A DNA stretch of 64,000 nt, from the NCBI RefSeq assembly GCF_000382345.1, contig NZ_KB908076.1, forward strand, positions 124,001-188,000, written 5' to 3'. Positions within the stretch are counted from its first letter, which is position 1. The number at the start of each line of letters is the position of its first letter. This DNA comes from Massilia niastensis DSM 21313. Its GTDB lineage: Bacteria > Pseudomonadota > Gammaproteobacteria > Burkholderiales > Burkholderiaceae_D. Below are positions 54,482-64,000 of the stretch, piece after piece. The translations under genes and the position numbers were made by a program. The notes under the pieces are model-generated. The model saw nothing but the letters and a program-made list of their open reading frames with translations, made no database searches and was not told the DNA's origin.

Positions 54482-55454
54482 CAGCGAAACTGCAGAGCTG
54501 GAGCAGGCTGGACTTGTATTCGTTGTCCGGCAGGTCGGCGATGGCGTCGGACGCGCGCTGCGCCGCCTGCTCGGCCTGTTCGCGGGTGTAGGCCAGCGCG
54601 CCGCTCGAGGTGACCGCCGCCAGCACCGCGTCGAAGTGCTGTTCGTCGCCCTGTTCGATGCAGGTGCGCACCAGTTCGCGCTGCTCCGGGGTGCCGTGTT
54701 CCATCAGCCAGATCAGCGGCAGGGTCGGTTTGCCTTCGCGCAGGTCGTCGCCCAGGTTCTTGCCGATTTCGGCGGCGTCGCCCGCGTAGTCGAGCACGTC
54801 GTCGATCAGCTGGAAGGCCGTGCCCAGCGAGCGGCCGTATTCGCCGGCCGCCGCGATCTGCGCATCGCTGGCGCCCGCCACCAGCGCGCCCAGTTCGGCC
54901 GCCGCCTCGAACAGCTTGGCGGTCTTGGAACGGATCACATTCAGGTAGCTCGCTTCGGTCACGTCCGGATCGTGCATGTTCAGCAGCTGCAGCACTTCGC
55001 CTTCCGCGATCACGTTGGTGGCGTCGGACAGGATGCGCATGATGCGCATGTCGTCCAGGCCGACCATCATCTGGAACGAGCGCGTGTACAGGAAGTCGCC
55101 GACCAGCACCGAGGCCGCGTTGCCGAACAGGGCGTTGGCGGTCTGGCGCCCGCGCCGCATCGAGGATTCATCGACCACGTCGTCGTGCAGCAGGGTGGCG
55201 GTGTGGATGAATTCGATCAGCGCCGCCAGCTCGTGGTGGCCGGCGCCGCGGTAGCCGTAGGCGTTCGCCAGCAGCAGCACCAGCACCGGACGGATCCGCT
55301 TGCCTCCGGCGCTGATGATGTACTCGGAGACCTGGCTCACCAGGCTGACTTCCGAGTGCAACCGCTGTCGGATCACCTGGTTGACGGCCTCCATGTCGGT
55401 GGCGATCGAATGGGTGATGGAATTCTGTTGTGCGTGTGGGATAGCGGCTGACAA
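54465..55454 (-). CDS. ispB: Octaprenyl diphosphate synthase
   Basis: 329 aa. Polyprenyl synthetase with both Asp-rich motifs: LLHDDVVDESSMRRG and LIDDVLDYAGD. It makes the ubiquinone side chain from farnesyl and isopentenyl diphosphate. Start: a longer frame runs to a TTG at 55487, but a minus-strand TATAAT at 55501-55496 would put the transcript start at about 55489, leaving no room; the TTG at 55454 is therefore preferred (330 codons). Divergent from rplU, a common arrangement in Betaproteobacteria. Confidence 0.93.
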   Translation of the reverse strand: MSAAIPHAQQNSITHSIATDMEAVNQVIRQRLHSEVSLVSQVSEYIISAGGKRIRPVLVLLLANAYGYRGAGHHELAALIEFIHTATLLHDDVVDESSMRRGRQTANALFGNAASVLVGDFLYTRSFQMMVGLDDMRIMRILSDATNVIAEGEVLQLLNMHDPDVTEASYLNVIRSKTAKLFEAAAELGALVAGASDAQIAAAGEYGRSLGTAFQLIDDVLDYAGDAAEIGKNLGDDLREGKPTLPLIWLMEHGTPEQRELVRTCIEQGDEQHFDAVLAAVTSSGALAYTREQAEQAAQRASDAIADLPDNEYKSSLLQLCSFAVDRNH

Positions 55455-55619
55455 GGCGAACCTGCAATAAACAGTGAGTTTTATCAAGTGCCGCGATTAT
55501 ACGACATGCAAGCAGTACTCGTCCTGCCTAGAACTAAGCCGGTGTTCCGGCGGCAGCCCGCAGGGAAGGGCGGCCGCCGTTGGGCAGGCGCGACGCGCCA
55601 CACTGATCCGTACTGCGTT

Positions 55620-55648
55620 TTGACGCATGGTAGCGATCCATGTATAAT
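55620..55648 (+). promoter_or_regulatory. Sigma-70 promoter of rplU-rpmA
   Basis: TTGACG (55620-55625), exactly 17 bases, TATAAT (55643-55648). Nearly consensus, as expected for a ribosomal protein operon. It leaves a leader of about 70 bases before rplU. Confidence 0.9.
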
Positions 55649-55726
55649 CCCCTGTTCCCCGGCATTCGAACAGTCCAGCGCTCTTGCGCCGTTGGGATTC
55701 TTTTAACATTTGATGAGGTTTCAATC

Positions 55727-56038
55727 ATGTACGCGGTCATAAAAACCGGTGGCAAGCAATATAAAGTTGTCGCTGGCGAAAAACTCAAAGTAGAACAGAT
55801 ACCGGCAGACATTGGTTCCGAACTCACGATCGATCAGGTCCTCGCCGTTGGCGCGGGCGACAGCATCAAGTTTGGTGCTCCGCTGGTCGAAGGTGCGACG
55901 GTGCTGGTGAAAGTGGTTTCGCATGGTCGTCACGACAAGGTCCGTATCTTCAAGATGCGCCGTCGTAAGCACTACCAGAAGCGTCAGGGCCATCGCCAGA
56001 ACTTCACCGAAATCCAGATCGTTTCGATCAACGGCTAA
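55727..56038 (+). CDS. rplU: 50S ribosomal protein L21
   Basis: 103 aa, full L21 length. Opens [13 protein letters not shown] and closes with [17 protein letters not shown]. Binds 23S rRNA in the large subunit. Followed 37 bases later by rpmA, the conserved order. Confidence 0.98.
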   Translation: MYAVIKTGGKQYKVVAGEKLKVEQIPADIGSELTIDQVLAVGAGDSIKFGAPLVEGATVLVKVVSHGRHDKVRIFKMRRRKHYQKRQGHRQNFTEIQIVSING

Positions 56039-56075
56039 TCACCGTCCGGTAACCCAAGTCATCAAGGAGCATTAA

Positions 56076-56348
56076 ATGGCACACAAAAAAGGCGGCGGCA
56101 CTACACGCAACGGCCGTGACTCAGAAAGCAAACGCCTCGGCGTGAAGGTGTATGGCGGCCAGGCGATCAACGCCGGCGGCATCATCATCCGCCAGCGTGG
56201 TACCCCGGTGCGCGCAGGCGCCAACGTCGGTACCGGCAAGGACCACACCCTGTTCGCCCTGGTGGACGGCAAGGTCAAGTTCGTCAAGCAAGGCGTCGGT
56301 TCGAAGCAGTACGTGACCGTCGTTGCTGACGAAGCAGTCGCAGCCTAA
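56076..56348 (+). CDS. rpmA: 50S ribosomal protein L27
   Basis: 90 aa. [19 protein letters not shown] start and [20 protein letters not shown] core are characteristic. The N-terminal tail reaches the peptidyl transferase centre. AAGGAG precedes the ATG. A possible attenuator separates it from obgE. Confidence 0.98.
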   Translation: MAHKKGGGTTRNGRDSESKRLGVKVYGGQAINAGGIIIRQRGTPVRAGANVGTGKDHTLFALVDGKVKFVKQGVGSKQYVTVVADEAVAA

Positions 56349-56365
56349 TTTATTAGGTCACGCAC

Positions 56366-57975
<1,610 letters not shown>

Positions 57976-57979
<4 letters not shown>

Positions 57980-59094
57980 ACTCCGTACTCCAACAAGCCT
58001 CCCGCATCATCGTCAAGGTCGGTTCCTCGCTCGTCACCAACGAGGGGCAGGGACTCGACCACCAGGCCATCGCCCGCTGGGCCTCCCAGATCGCCGCGCT
58101 GCGCGCACTCGGCAAGGACGTCCTGCTGGTCAGCTCGGGCGCCATCGCCGAGGGCATGCTGCGCCTCGGTTTCGGTGGACGCCCGACCGACATCCATGAA
58201 CTCCAGGCCTGTGCGGCCGTGGGGCAGATGGGACTGGCGCAAATCTATGAAACCAGCTTCCGCACCCACGGCATCAAGACCGCCCAGGTGCTGCTGACCC
58301 ATGCCGACCTGGCCGACCGCGAACGCTACCTGAACGCGCGCTCGACCCTGACCACCCTGCTGCGCCTGGGCGTGGTGCCGATCATCAACGAGAACGACAC
58401 CGTGGTCACCGACGAAATCAAGTTCGGCGACAACGACACCCTCGGCGCCCTGGTGGCGAACCTGATCGAGGCCGACGTGCTGGTGATCCTGACCGACCAG
58501 CGCGGGCTGTTCTCCGCCGATCCGCGCAAGGACCCGCAGGCGCGCCTGATCGCCGAGGCGCAGGCGGGCGACCCGACCCTGGAAGCGATGGCCGGCGGCG
58601 CCGGCAGCAGCATCGGCCGCGGCGGCATGCTGACCAAGGTGCTGGCGGCGCGCCGCGCGGCCCGTTCCGGCGCGCATACCGTGATCGCCTGGGGCCGCGA
58701 GCCGGACGTGCTGACCCGCCTGGCCGCCGGCGAGGGGATCGGCACCCAGCTCACCGCCGCCACCCCGCGCCTGACCGCGCGCCGCCAGTGGATGGTCGAC
58801 CACCTGCACACCACCGGCGAAGTCGTGATCGACGGCGGCGCGGCGCAGAAGCTGACGCGCGAAGGCAAGTCGCTGCTGCCGATCGGCGTGATCGCGGTGA
58901 ACGGCGAATTCGGGCGCGGCCAGGTGATCACCTGCGTCGACGAACACGGCAAGCCGCTGGCGCGCGGGCTGACCAATTATGCGAGCAGCGAAGTGCGCCG
59001 CATCATGCGCCGCTCGTCGGCCGACATCGAGGGCATCCTCGGCTATGTCGAAGGGCCGGAGCTGGTGCATCGCGACAATATGGTCCTGCTGTAG
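57976..59094 (+). CDS. proB: Glutamate 5-kinase
   Basis: 372 aa. Amino acid kinase domain ([46 protein letters not shown]) and a C-terminal PUA domain ([20 protein letters not shown]). First step of proline synthesis, phosphorylating glutamate. Its stop TAG lies in the 5' part of a palindromic repeat. Confidence 0.97.
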
Positions 59095-59178
59095 GGGGCG
59101 GGTCTTCTCGCCCACGCGCTGATGGTTATCCGCGAGATCCCCGATCCGCGTGGGCAGCGAAGCTGTCAACCCTACGTA
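59091..59178. repeat. Palindromic intergenic element, copy 2 (inverted)
   Basis: Same family as 11825-11963, in the opposite orientation. TIR GTAGGGGGCGGGT (59091-59103) and ACCCTACGTA (59169-59178); core CCCACGCG (59111-59118) and CGCGTGGG (59147-59154). It overlaps the proB stop codon, so it was inserted or arose right at the gene end. Confidence 0.65.
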
Positions 59179-59204
59179 TGTCAATCCGCCATTGAACCAT
59201 AAGC

Positions 59205-59582
59205 ATGACGACACGCTCCCCGCTCGCCACCGTCCAGGCCCAGCTCGACGCCTACAACGCAAGGGATATCGACGCCCTGATGGACACCTATGCGCCGGAC
59301 GCGCAGCAGTTCGCGCTGCACGGCGCCCTGCTGGCGCAGGGACATGAGCAGATGCGCCCGCGCTTCCTGGAACGTTTCCAGGAGCCGGACCTGCATGCGC
59401 GCCTGTTGTCGCGCACCGTGCTGGGCAACTTCGTGACCGACCTGGAACTGGTGACGCGCAATTTCCCGGAAGGCCAGGGCACGCTGGAGATGCTGTGCGT
59501 GTACGAAGTGAGCGAGGGACGCATCGTGCGCGCCTCGTTCGCCGCCGGCGACAAGCGCCTTTACCCCAGCCCGGCCGCCTGA
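59205..59582 (+). CDS. NTF2-like/SnoaL-fold protein
   Basis: 125 aa. NTF2-like cone: VQAQLDAYNARDIDALMDTYAPDA opening with the typical DA-YN-RD pattern, then LHARLLSRTVLGNFVTDLEL and VYEVSEGRIVRASF. Steroid isomerase-type family, function open. Its 3' end overlaps the convergent nth gene by 22 bases. Confidence 0.75.
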   Translation: MTTRSPLATVQAQLDAYNARDIDALMDTYAPDAQQFALHGALLAQGHEQMRPRFLERFQEPDLHARLLSRTVLGNFVTDLELVTRNFPEGQGTLEMLCVYEVSEGRIVRASFAAGDKRLYPSPAA

Positions 59583-60253
59583 ACCGCGGCCTGGACGGCG
59601 GGATCGAGCACGCCTTCGGGCGCCGGTGTTTTCTCGCGGAACTCGCACAGGTCGGCGATCAGGCAATTCCAGCACCTGGGCTTGCGCGCCACGCAGGTGT
59701 AGCGGCCATGCAGGATCAGCCAGTGGTGGGCGTCGTGCAGGAAATCCTTCGGCACGAATTTCAATAGTTTCTGTTCGACGATGTCGACGTTCTTGCCGGG
59801 CGCGATCCTGGTCCGGTTGGCGACCCGGAAGATGTGGGTATCGACCGCCATGGTCGGTTCGCCGAAGGCGGTATTCAGCACCACGTTGGCGGTCTTGCGG
59901 CCCACGCCGGGCAGCGCCTCGAGCGCCTCGCGCGAATGCGGCACCTCGCCGCCGTACTGTTCCACCAGGATCTGGCAGGTGGCGATCACGTTCTTCGCCT
60001 TGTTGTTGTACAGGCCGATGGTCGAGATATAGGTCTTGAGTTCGTCCAGCCCCATGTCGAGGATGGCCTGCGGCGTGTTGGCGACCGGGTACAGGCGGCG
60101 CGTGGCCTTGTTCACGCCGACGTCGGTGGACTGGGCCGAGAGCAGCACCGCGATCAGGAGCTCGAAGGGCGTGGTGAATTCGAGTTCGGTGGTCGGCTTC
60201 GGATTGGCGGCGCGAAAGCGCGTGAAGATGGCGAGGCGTTTGGCTGGATTCAT
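59561..60253 (-). CDS. nth: Endonuclease III
   Basis: 230 aa. Helix-hairpin-helix ALPGVGRKTANVVL with the catalytic Lys, AVDTHIFRVANR with the conserved Asp, and a [4Fe-4S] loop CVARKPRC-WNC-LIADLC (C-x6-C-x2-C-x5-C). Removes oxidised pyrimidines and nicks DNA. Starts seven bases after the RsxB stop. The in-frame extension to 60472 is RsxB sequence and is not used. Confidence 0.95.
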   Translation of the reverse strand: MNPAKRLAIFTRFRAANPKPTTELEFTTPFELLIAVLLSAQSTDVGVNKATRRLYPVANTPQAILDMGLDELKTYISTIGLYNNKAKNVIATCQILVEQYGGEVPHSREALEALPGVGRKTANVVLNTAFGEPTMAVDTHIFRVANRTRIAPGKNVDIVEQKLLKFVPKDFLHDAHHWLILHGRYTCVARKPRCWNCLIADLCEFREKTPAPEGVLDPAVQAAVQAAGLG

Positions 60254-60260
60254 CGGGACA

Positions 60261-60941
60261 TCAGGTCTTGTCTGGCGGATTGCCGGCGGCCTTCTGGCGC
60301 GCCCGTTCCATGGCGGCGGCGATGATCGCGCGCTTGCGTTCCTTCTCGGCCAGTTCTTCTGGGGTATTCGCGGCTTCGGCGGTGACGGCGCGCATTTTTT
60401 CCACCGCCTTGGCGGCCAGGCGCGCCTCGTTTTCCTCGCGTTCGCGGCGCAGGCGCTCGTTGCGGAAATCATGGCGCGCGCGGGCGGCGTCGGCGGCTTC
60501 CTGCGACCAGGCGGCCCACCCGGTCAGGTCGCCGGTAACCGGGATCATCGCGATGCAGTCCACGGGACAAGGCGCCACGCACAGGTCGCAGCCCGTGCAC
60601 AGGCTCGGGACCATGGTGTGCATCTGTTTGGCGGCGCCAACGATCGCGTCCACCGGGCAAGCCTGGATGCACAGGGTGCAACCGATGCAGAGGGATTCGT
60701 CGATGAAGGCGACCGGCCGTGGACGCTCGACGCCGTTGGCGGGGTTGATCGGGATCACCGGGCGTCCGGTGAGGCTGGCCAGGCGGCGCACGCCTTCCAT
60801 GCCGCCGGGCGGGCACTGGTTGATCCCGGCCTCGCCGCGCGCGATCGCTTCCGCATACGGACGGCACGCGGGGTAGCCGCACTTGGTGCATTGCGTTTGC
60901 GGCAGCAGGTCTTCGATCTGGTCGGCGAGGGTCTTGGTCAC
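60261..60941 (-). CDS. rsxB: RsxB/RnfB-like ferredoxin protein
   Basis: 226 aa. N-terminal Fe-S site [16 protein letters not shown]...NQCPPGG, then two ferredoxin [4Fe-4S] motifs [12 protein letters not shown] and [12 protein letters not shown], then a charged helical tail. RnfB proteins of the six-gene complex usually start with a membrane helix; here none is seen and no other rnf genes are present. In Betaproteobacteria this form sits next to nth. Probably a soluble electron carrier. Confidence 0.88.
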   Translation of the reverse strand: MTKTLADQIEDLLPQTQCTKCGYPACRPYAEAIARGEAGINQCPPGGMEGVRRLASLTGRPVIPINPANGVERPRPVAFIDESLCIGCTLCIQACPVDAIVGAAKQMHTMVPSLCTGCDLCVAPCPVDCIAMIPVTGDLTGWAAWSQEAADAARARHDFRNERLRREREENEARLAAKAVEKMRAVTAEAANTPEELAEKERKRAIIAAAMERARQKAAGNPPDKT

Positions 60942-61115
60942 GGCTGCAAGAAACTGGTAAAGCCGACATTATCCGCCAAAAATGCAACTGAAGCGAAGAT
61001 GCCTTCCCGAAGCGCGCAAGACGCAGGCATTATATGCACGTACAAGGTGTCCGAGCTAACAGACAGGGCGCCGCCGCGGTGCTGTAGTAGGGGTTGGTCA
61101 GGGGAGGGCTTAGGG

Positions 61116-61466
61116 ATGAACGAGTTGATCGTACCAGTCTTGCTCGCCGCGCTCCTGGCGGGCGGGCCGCGGGCGCAGGCGCAGCAACGCCCGCAACTTG
61201 TGGATAGTTCGCGCACGGAACTGCGTGACGAGCGGGTGAAGCGGTCCAGCGCGCCGGCCTACCGGAGCGTCGAGGCAAGCGGCACCGTGCGGCGCGGGGA
61301 ACAATTGCCACCGCGTTACCGTGCCCATCAATACGTGATCGAGAACTGGCGTGCGCTCAGGCTCGATGCGCCGCCGCGCGGGCACCAGTGGGTGCAGGCG
61401 GGGCGTAGTTATGCGCTGGTGGCGATTGCGACGGGGGCGGTGGTGGAGGTGCTGGCGGGGAGGTGA
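61116..61466 (+). CDS. RcnB-family periplasmic protein
   Basis: 116 aa. Signal peptide (LIVPVLLAALLAGGPRAQA). The C-terminal 60 residues have the RcnB pattern: RRGEQLPPRYRAHQYVIENWR then LDAPPRGHQWVQAGRSYALVAIATGAVVEVL as separate pieces. RcnB members take part in nickel/cobalt homeostasis in E. coli; the role here is unproved. AGGGA precedes the ATG. Confidence 0.8.
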   Translation: MNELIVPVLLAALLAGGPRAQAQQRPQLVDSSRTELRDERVKRSSAPAYRSVEASGTVRRGEQLPPRYRAHQYVIENWRALRLDAPPRGHQWVQAGRSYALVAIATGAVVEVLAGR

Positions 61467-61500
61467 GTCGTTCGGGTTGGACTGGCACTGCGCCGGCATA

Positions 61501-61549
61501 CCTGGATCCCTGCGAAGGCGGGGACAATGCCCCTGGCATTGCCCCCAGG
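61501..61549. repeat. REP-like intergenic palindrome
   Basis: GGGG-A-CAATGCC (61520-61531) and GGCATTG-C-CCCC (61535-61546), loop CCT, preceded by CCTGGATCCCTGCGAAGGC. Such GGATCCCTGCGAAGGCGGGG-type units occur scattered in many proteobacterial genomes. It lies after the RcnB-like gene. Confidence 0.5.
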
Positions 61550-61573
61550 TTCGTCGCGCGCCACTAGCGCAAA

Positions 61574-61603
61574 AAAAATGCCGCGGCACCCCGCGGCATT
61601 TTT
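61574..61603 (-). terminator. Rho-independent terminator of phaZ
   Basis: AAAAATGCCGCGG (61574-61586) pairs with CCGCGGCATTTTT (61591-61603), loop CACC. On the minus strand a T8 run follows, 16 bases past the phaZ stop. Confidence 0.85.
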
Positions 61604-61618
61604 CCGTTAACCACCCGA

Positions 61619-62854
61619 TCAACGATGTTCGCGAATGAACTCGCCAATCTTCGGGCAGATGATCTCGCGCCAGCGGCGGCCCGAGAAGATGCCGTAGTGA
61701 CCGGCTTTCGGGGCCATGAACTCGCGGTGCATCTCGGGCGGGATGCCGGAACACAGGTCGTGCGCGGCGCGGGTCTGGCCCAGGCCGGAGATGTCGTCCA
61801 GCTCGCCCTCGACCGTCATCAGCGCCACCGTCTTGATGTCCTGGGGACGCACCAGCTGGCCGCCCACTTCCCAGGTGCCCTTCGGCAAACGGGTTTCCTG
61901 GAACACGGTCTTGATCGTGTCCAGGTAGTACTCGGCCGGCATGTCCAGCACGGCGTTGTACTCGTCGTAGAACTGGCGGTGCGCCTCGGCCGAATCGTCG
62001 TCGCCCTGCACCAGGTGCTGGTAGAACTCGCGGTGGCTCTGCGCGTGGCGGCCCGGGTTCATCGCGATGAAGCCGGCGTGCTGCAGGAAGCCCGGATAGA
62101 CCTTGCGGCCGAAGCCCGGGTAGTTGCCCGGCACCGAGTAGATCACGGTGTTCTCGAACCACGAGAACGGCTTTTCGACCGCCAGGTCGTTGACCGCCGT
62201 CGGCGACTTGCGCGGGTCGATCGGGCCGCCCATCATGGTCATCGACTTGGGCAGCTTCGGATCGTTGTTGGAGGCCATCAGCGAGATCGCCGCCAGCACC
62301 GGCACGGTCGGCTGGCACACCGAGATCACGTGCACGTCCGGGCCGAGATGGCGGATGAAATCCTGCACGTAGAAGACGTAGTCGTCGAGGTGGAAGGGGC
62401 CGGCCGACAGCGGCACCATGCGCGCATCGGTCCAGTCGGTGATGTACACGTCGTGCTCGACCAGCAGCGCGCGCACGGTGTCGCGCAGCAGGGTCGAATG
62501 GTGGCCCGAGAGCGGCGCCACCACCAGCACCTTGGGCTGGTTCAGCGCTTCGAAGGCGCTGTCGGGCATGTCTTTCTTGAAATGCCGGAGCCTGCAGAAG
62601 GGTTTGTTGAGGACGGTGCGCTCGATGATGGCGACGTCTGCGCCGTCGACCGGGACCGTGTCGATCCCGAATTCAGGCTTCTCGTAATCCTTGCCGAGCC
62701 GGTACATCAGTTCGTAGCCGGCGGCGATACGTTGCGCGAAAGGGGTGTGAGCGAAGGGCGAGACTGGATTGGAAAAGAGTTTCGAAGACGCATCGGCCCA
62801 CTGCATGAGCGGGGTCAGGAAGGATCGTTGCATCTCGTGCAGTTGGTAAAGCAT
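61619..62854 (-). CDS. phaZ: Intracellular polyhydroxyalkanoate depolymerase
   Basis: 411 aa. PHB_depo_C family: VLVVAPLSGHHSTLLRDTVRALL, VYITDWTDARMVPLSAG, and the Cys nucleophile in HVISVCQPTVPVLAAI (intracellular PhaZ uses Cys, not Ser). Later TVEGELDDISG and AGHYGIFSGRRW hold the Asp and His. Breaks stored PHB granules. Start at 62854 (MLYQLHEMQRSFL) is standard; upstream extension rejected. Implies a PHB-storing organism. Confidence 0.94.
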   Translation of the reverse strand: MLYQLHEMQRSFLTPLMQWADASSKLFSNPVSPFAHTPFAQRIAAGYELMYRLGKDYEKPEFGIDTVPVDGADVAIIERTVLNKPFCRLRHFKKDMPDSAFEALNQPKVLVVAPLSGHHSTLLRDTVRALLVEHDVYITDWTDARMVPLSAGPFHLDDYVFYVQDFIRHLGPDVHVISVCQPTVPVLAAISLMASNNDPKLPKSMTMMGGPIDPRKSPTAVNDLAVEKPFSWFENTVIYSVPGNYPGFGRKVYPGFLQHAGFIAMNPGRHAQSHREFYQHLVQGDDDSAEAHRQFYDEYNAVLDMPAEYYLDTIKTVFQETRLPKGTWEVGGQLVRPQDIKTVALMTVEGELDDISGLGQTRAAHDLCSGIPPEMHREFMAPKAGHYGIFSGRRWREIICPKIGEFIREHR

Positions 62855-63022
62855 AGGTAATTCCTTTGTAGACAGTTCGCGCCGCAATCGTTTGCGCGTC
62901 ACTTAAAGTCAATTATAGGGCAATTCGGATTGGCCTGCGGAAACGGCTGCCGTCCTCTCCCTTCTGCATGTGTCACTTTTAGCATATTCATCTGCGGCCG
63001 TTGGTGAAACGCACCACATAAA

Positions 63023-63053
63023 AGAAAAAGCCCCGGCTGGCGGGGCTTTTTCT
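63023..63053. terminator. Bidirectional terminator between phaZ and the FNR gene
   Basis: AGAAAAAGCCCCG (63023-63035) pairs with CGGGGCTTTTTCT (63041-63053), loop of five bases. On the minus strand it ends the ferredoxin-NADP reductase transcript, 18 bases past its stop. Confidence 0.85.
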
Positions 63054-63070
63054 TTGCGCGCATGTAACAG

Positions 63071-64000
63071 TTAGTCGAAAACCGGAGTCTCGACGCCGAG
63101 GATCTTGTGCAGCTTCGGCGAGGTCGTCGTGTACTGCATGTGGATTTTCTTGTCCGGGAAGATGTACGGCGCGGCGCCGAAGGCGGCCAGCGCGGCTTCG
63201 TGGAAGCCCGACAGGATCAGCTTCTTCTTGCCCGGGTAGGTGTTGATGTCACCCACGGCGAAGATGCCCGGCACGTTGGTTTCGAATTTCTCGGTATCCA
63301 CGACCTTGAGCTGGCGGCGCTCGATGTCCAGGCCCCACTCGGCGATCGGGCCGAGCTTCGGCGACAGGCCGAAGAACACCATCAGCATGTCGAGCGGGAC
63401 GCGGCGGGTCACGCCGTCCTGGCCGGTGACCTTCACTTCGCTCAGCTTGCCGTCCTTTTCGTCGAAGCCGGTGACCTGGCCGATGATCAGCTGCATCTCG
63501 TATTCGTCGCACAGGGCCTTCATCTTGGCGACCGAGGCTGGGGCGGCGCGGAAGTCCTCGCGGCGGTGCAGCAGCACGACCGACTCGGCCTTGCCGACGA
63601 AGTTCAGGGCCCAGTCCAGGGCGGAGTCGCCGCCGCCGCAGATGACCAGGTTCTTGCCTTCGAACAGGGCCGGATCCTTGACGCGGTAGAACAGCTGGCT
63701 GTTCTCGAACTTCTCGATGCCTTCGACCTTGATCGTGCGCGCCTGGAACGAGCCCACGCCGGCGGCGATGAAGATGGTCTTGGTGATGAAGCGGGTGCCG
63801 GTCGAGGTCTCGACGTTGAAGCGGCCGTCTTCGCGGCGCTGGACGGTGGTGACTTCCTGGCCCAGGTGGAAGGTCGGCTCGAACGGCTCGATCTGCTTGA
63901 GCAGGTTGTCGGTCAGTTCCTGGCCGGTGCACACCGGCACGGCCGGGATGTCGTAGATCGGCTTGTCCGGGTACAGTTCCACGCACTGGCCGCCGACGGC
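63071..64000 (-). CDS. Ferredoxin-NADP reductase (TrxR-like), 5' end cut
   Basis: 310 codons to the window edge; the N-terminal FAD motif is outside. The frame is open at the edge ([20 protein letters not shown]), typical of YumC-type ferredoxin/flavodoxin-NADP reductases. NADP Rossmann site [18 protein letters not shown] near the middle, then [34 protein letters not shown] and a C-terminal extension. Supplies or withdraws electrons from ferredoxins such as RsxB-type partners. Confidence 0.9.
   Translation of the reverse strand, partial: AVGGQCVELYPDKPIYDIPAVPVCTGQELTDNLLKQIEPFEPTFHLGQEVTTVQRREDGRFNVETSTGTRFITKTIFIAAGVGSFQARTIKVEGIEKFENSQLFYRVKDPALFEGKNLVICGGGDSALDWALNFVGKAESVVLLHRREDFRAAPASVAKMKALCDEYEMQLIIGQVTGFDEKDGKLSEVKVTGQDGVTRRVPLDMLMVFFGLSPKLGPIAEWGLDIERRQLKVVDTEKFETNVPGIFAVGDINTYPGKKKLILSGFHEAALAAFGAAPYIFPDKKIHMQYTTTSPKLHKILGVETPVFD

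Noticed and set aside
55455-55487. N-terminal extension of IspB to the TTG at 55487
   Set aside because: A minus-strand TATAAT at 55501-55496 would start transcription about two bases before this codon.

Overview
The window is dense, high-GC chromosomal DNA from a betaproteobacterium. The gene set (rplU-rpmA-obgE next to ispB and proB, RsxB next to nth, intracellular PHB depolymerase, long-chain nas operon, many LysR regulators) and protein style fit Oxalobacteraceae, most likely a Massilia-like genus. The genus call is an inference from gene content, not from a search. I see no prophage, insertion sequence, CRISPR array or rRNA. The only RNA gene found is tRNA-Pro(CGG).

Layout. 1-3052: end of a haem protein, an adenylate-forming ligase and a lone receiver protein. 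3193-14935: a nucleoside catabolism island. psuK-psuG-lysR run leftwards; xapA-deoB-deoC-ALDH16-deoA-cdd-deaminase run rightwards. Together they cut pseudouridine, purine and pyrimidine nucleosides to bases and (deoxy)ribose phosphates and carry deoxyribose on to acetaldehyde and probably acetate. 14946-19410: housekeeping and hypothetical genes plus a LytS/LytTR two-component operon. 19585-24170: remains of a pyrimidine or beta-alanine catabolic cluster (omega-transaminase, a shortened PreT-like flavoprotein, an NCS1 nucleobase transporter). 24178-31103: a Sel1/TPR protein, a chemoreceptor, and a sensor-GGDEF-EAL gene interrupted by an amber codon. 31110-36487: purine ring catabolism (UraD-AllC fusion, LysR, PuuD urate hydroxylase, M20 hydrolase). 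36494-41262: a secreted protein of unknown function and a DPP-IV-type S9 peptidase.

41428-41652 holds two tiny tandem ORFs (37 and 35 codons) with their own promoter and Shine-Dalgarno sequence. 41895-52104 is a complete nitrate assimilation cluster: nasT-nasS, then a leader with a sigma-54 promoter, two ANTAR-type hexaloop hairpins and an overlapping terminator, then nitrate transporter, nirB, nirD, a flavoprotein reductase and nitrate reductase. 52177-54208: dienelactone hydrolase and an AraC regulator. 54335-59582: tRNA-Pro, ispB, rplU, rpmA, obgE, a small membrane protein, proB and an NTF2-like protein. 59561-64000: nth, RsxB, an RcnB-like protein, PhaZ and the 3' part of a ferredoxin-NADP reductase.

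Most notable: the nas control region, which combines nitrogen control with nitrate-dependent antitermination; the two micro-ORFs; a possible four-segment attenuator in front of obgE; an ALDH16-type two-domain aldehyde dehydrogenase inside the deo operon; a tandem deaminase with a degenerate second half; and a palindromic intergenic element present twice.
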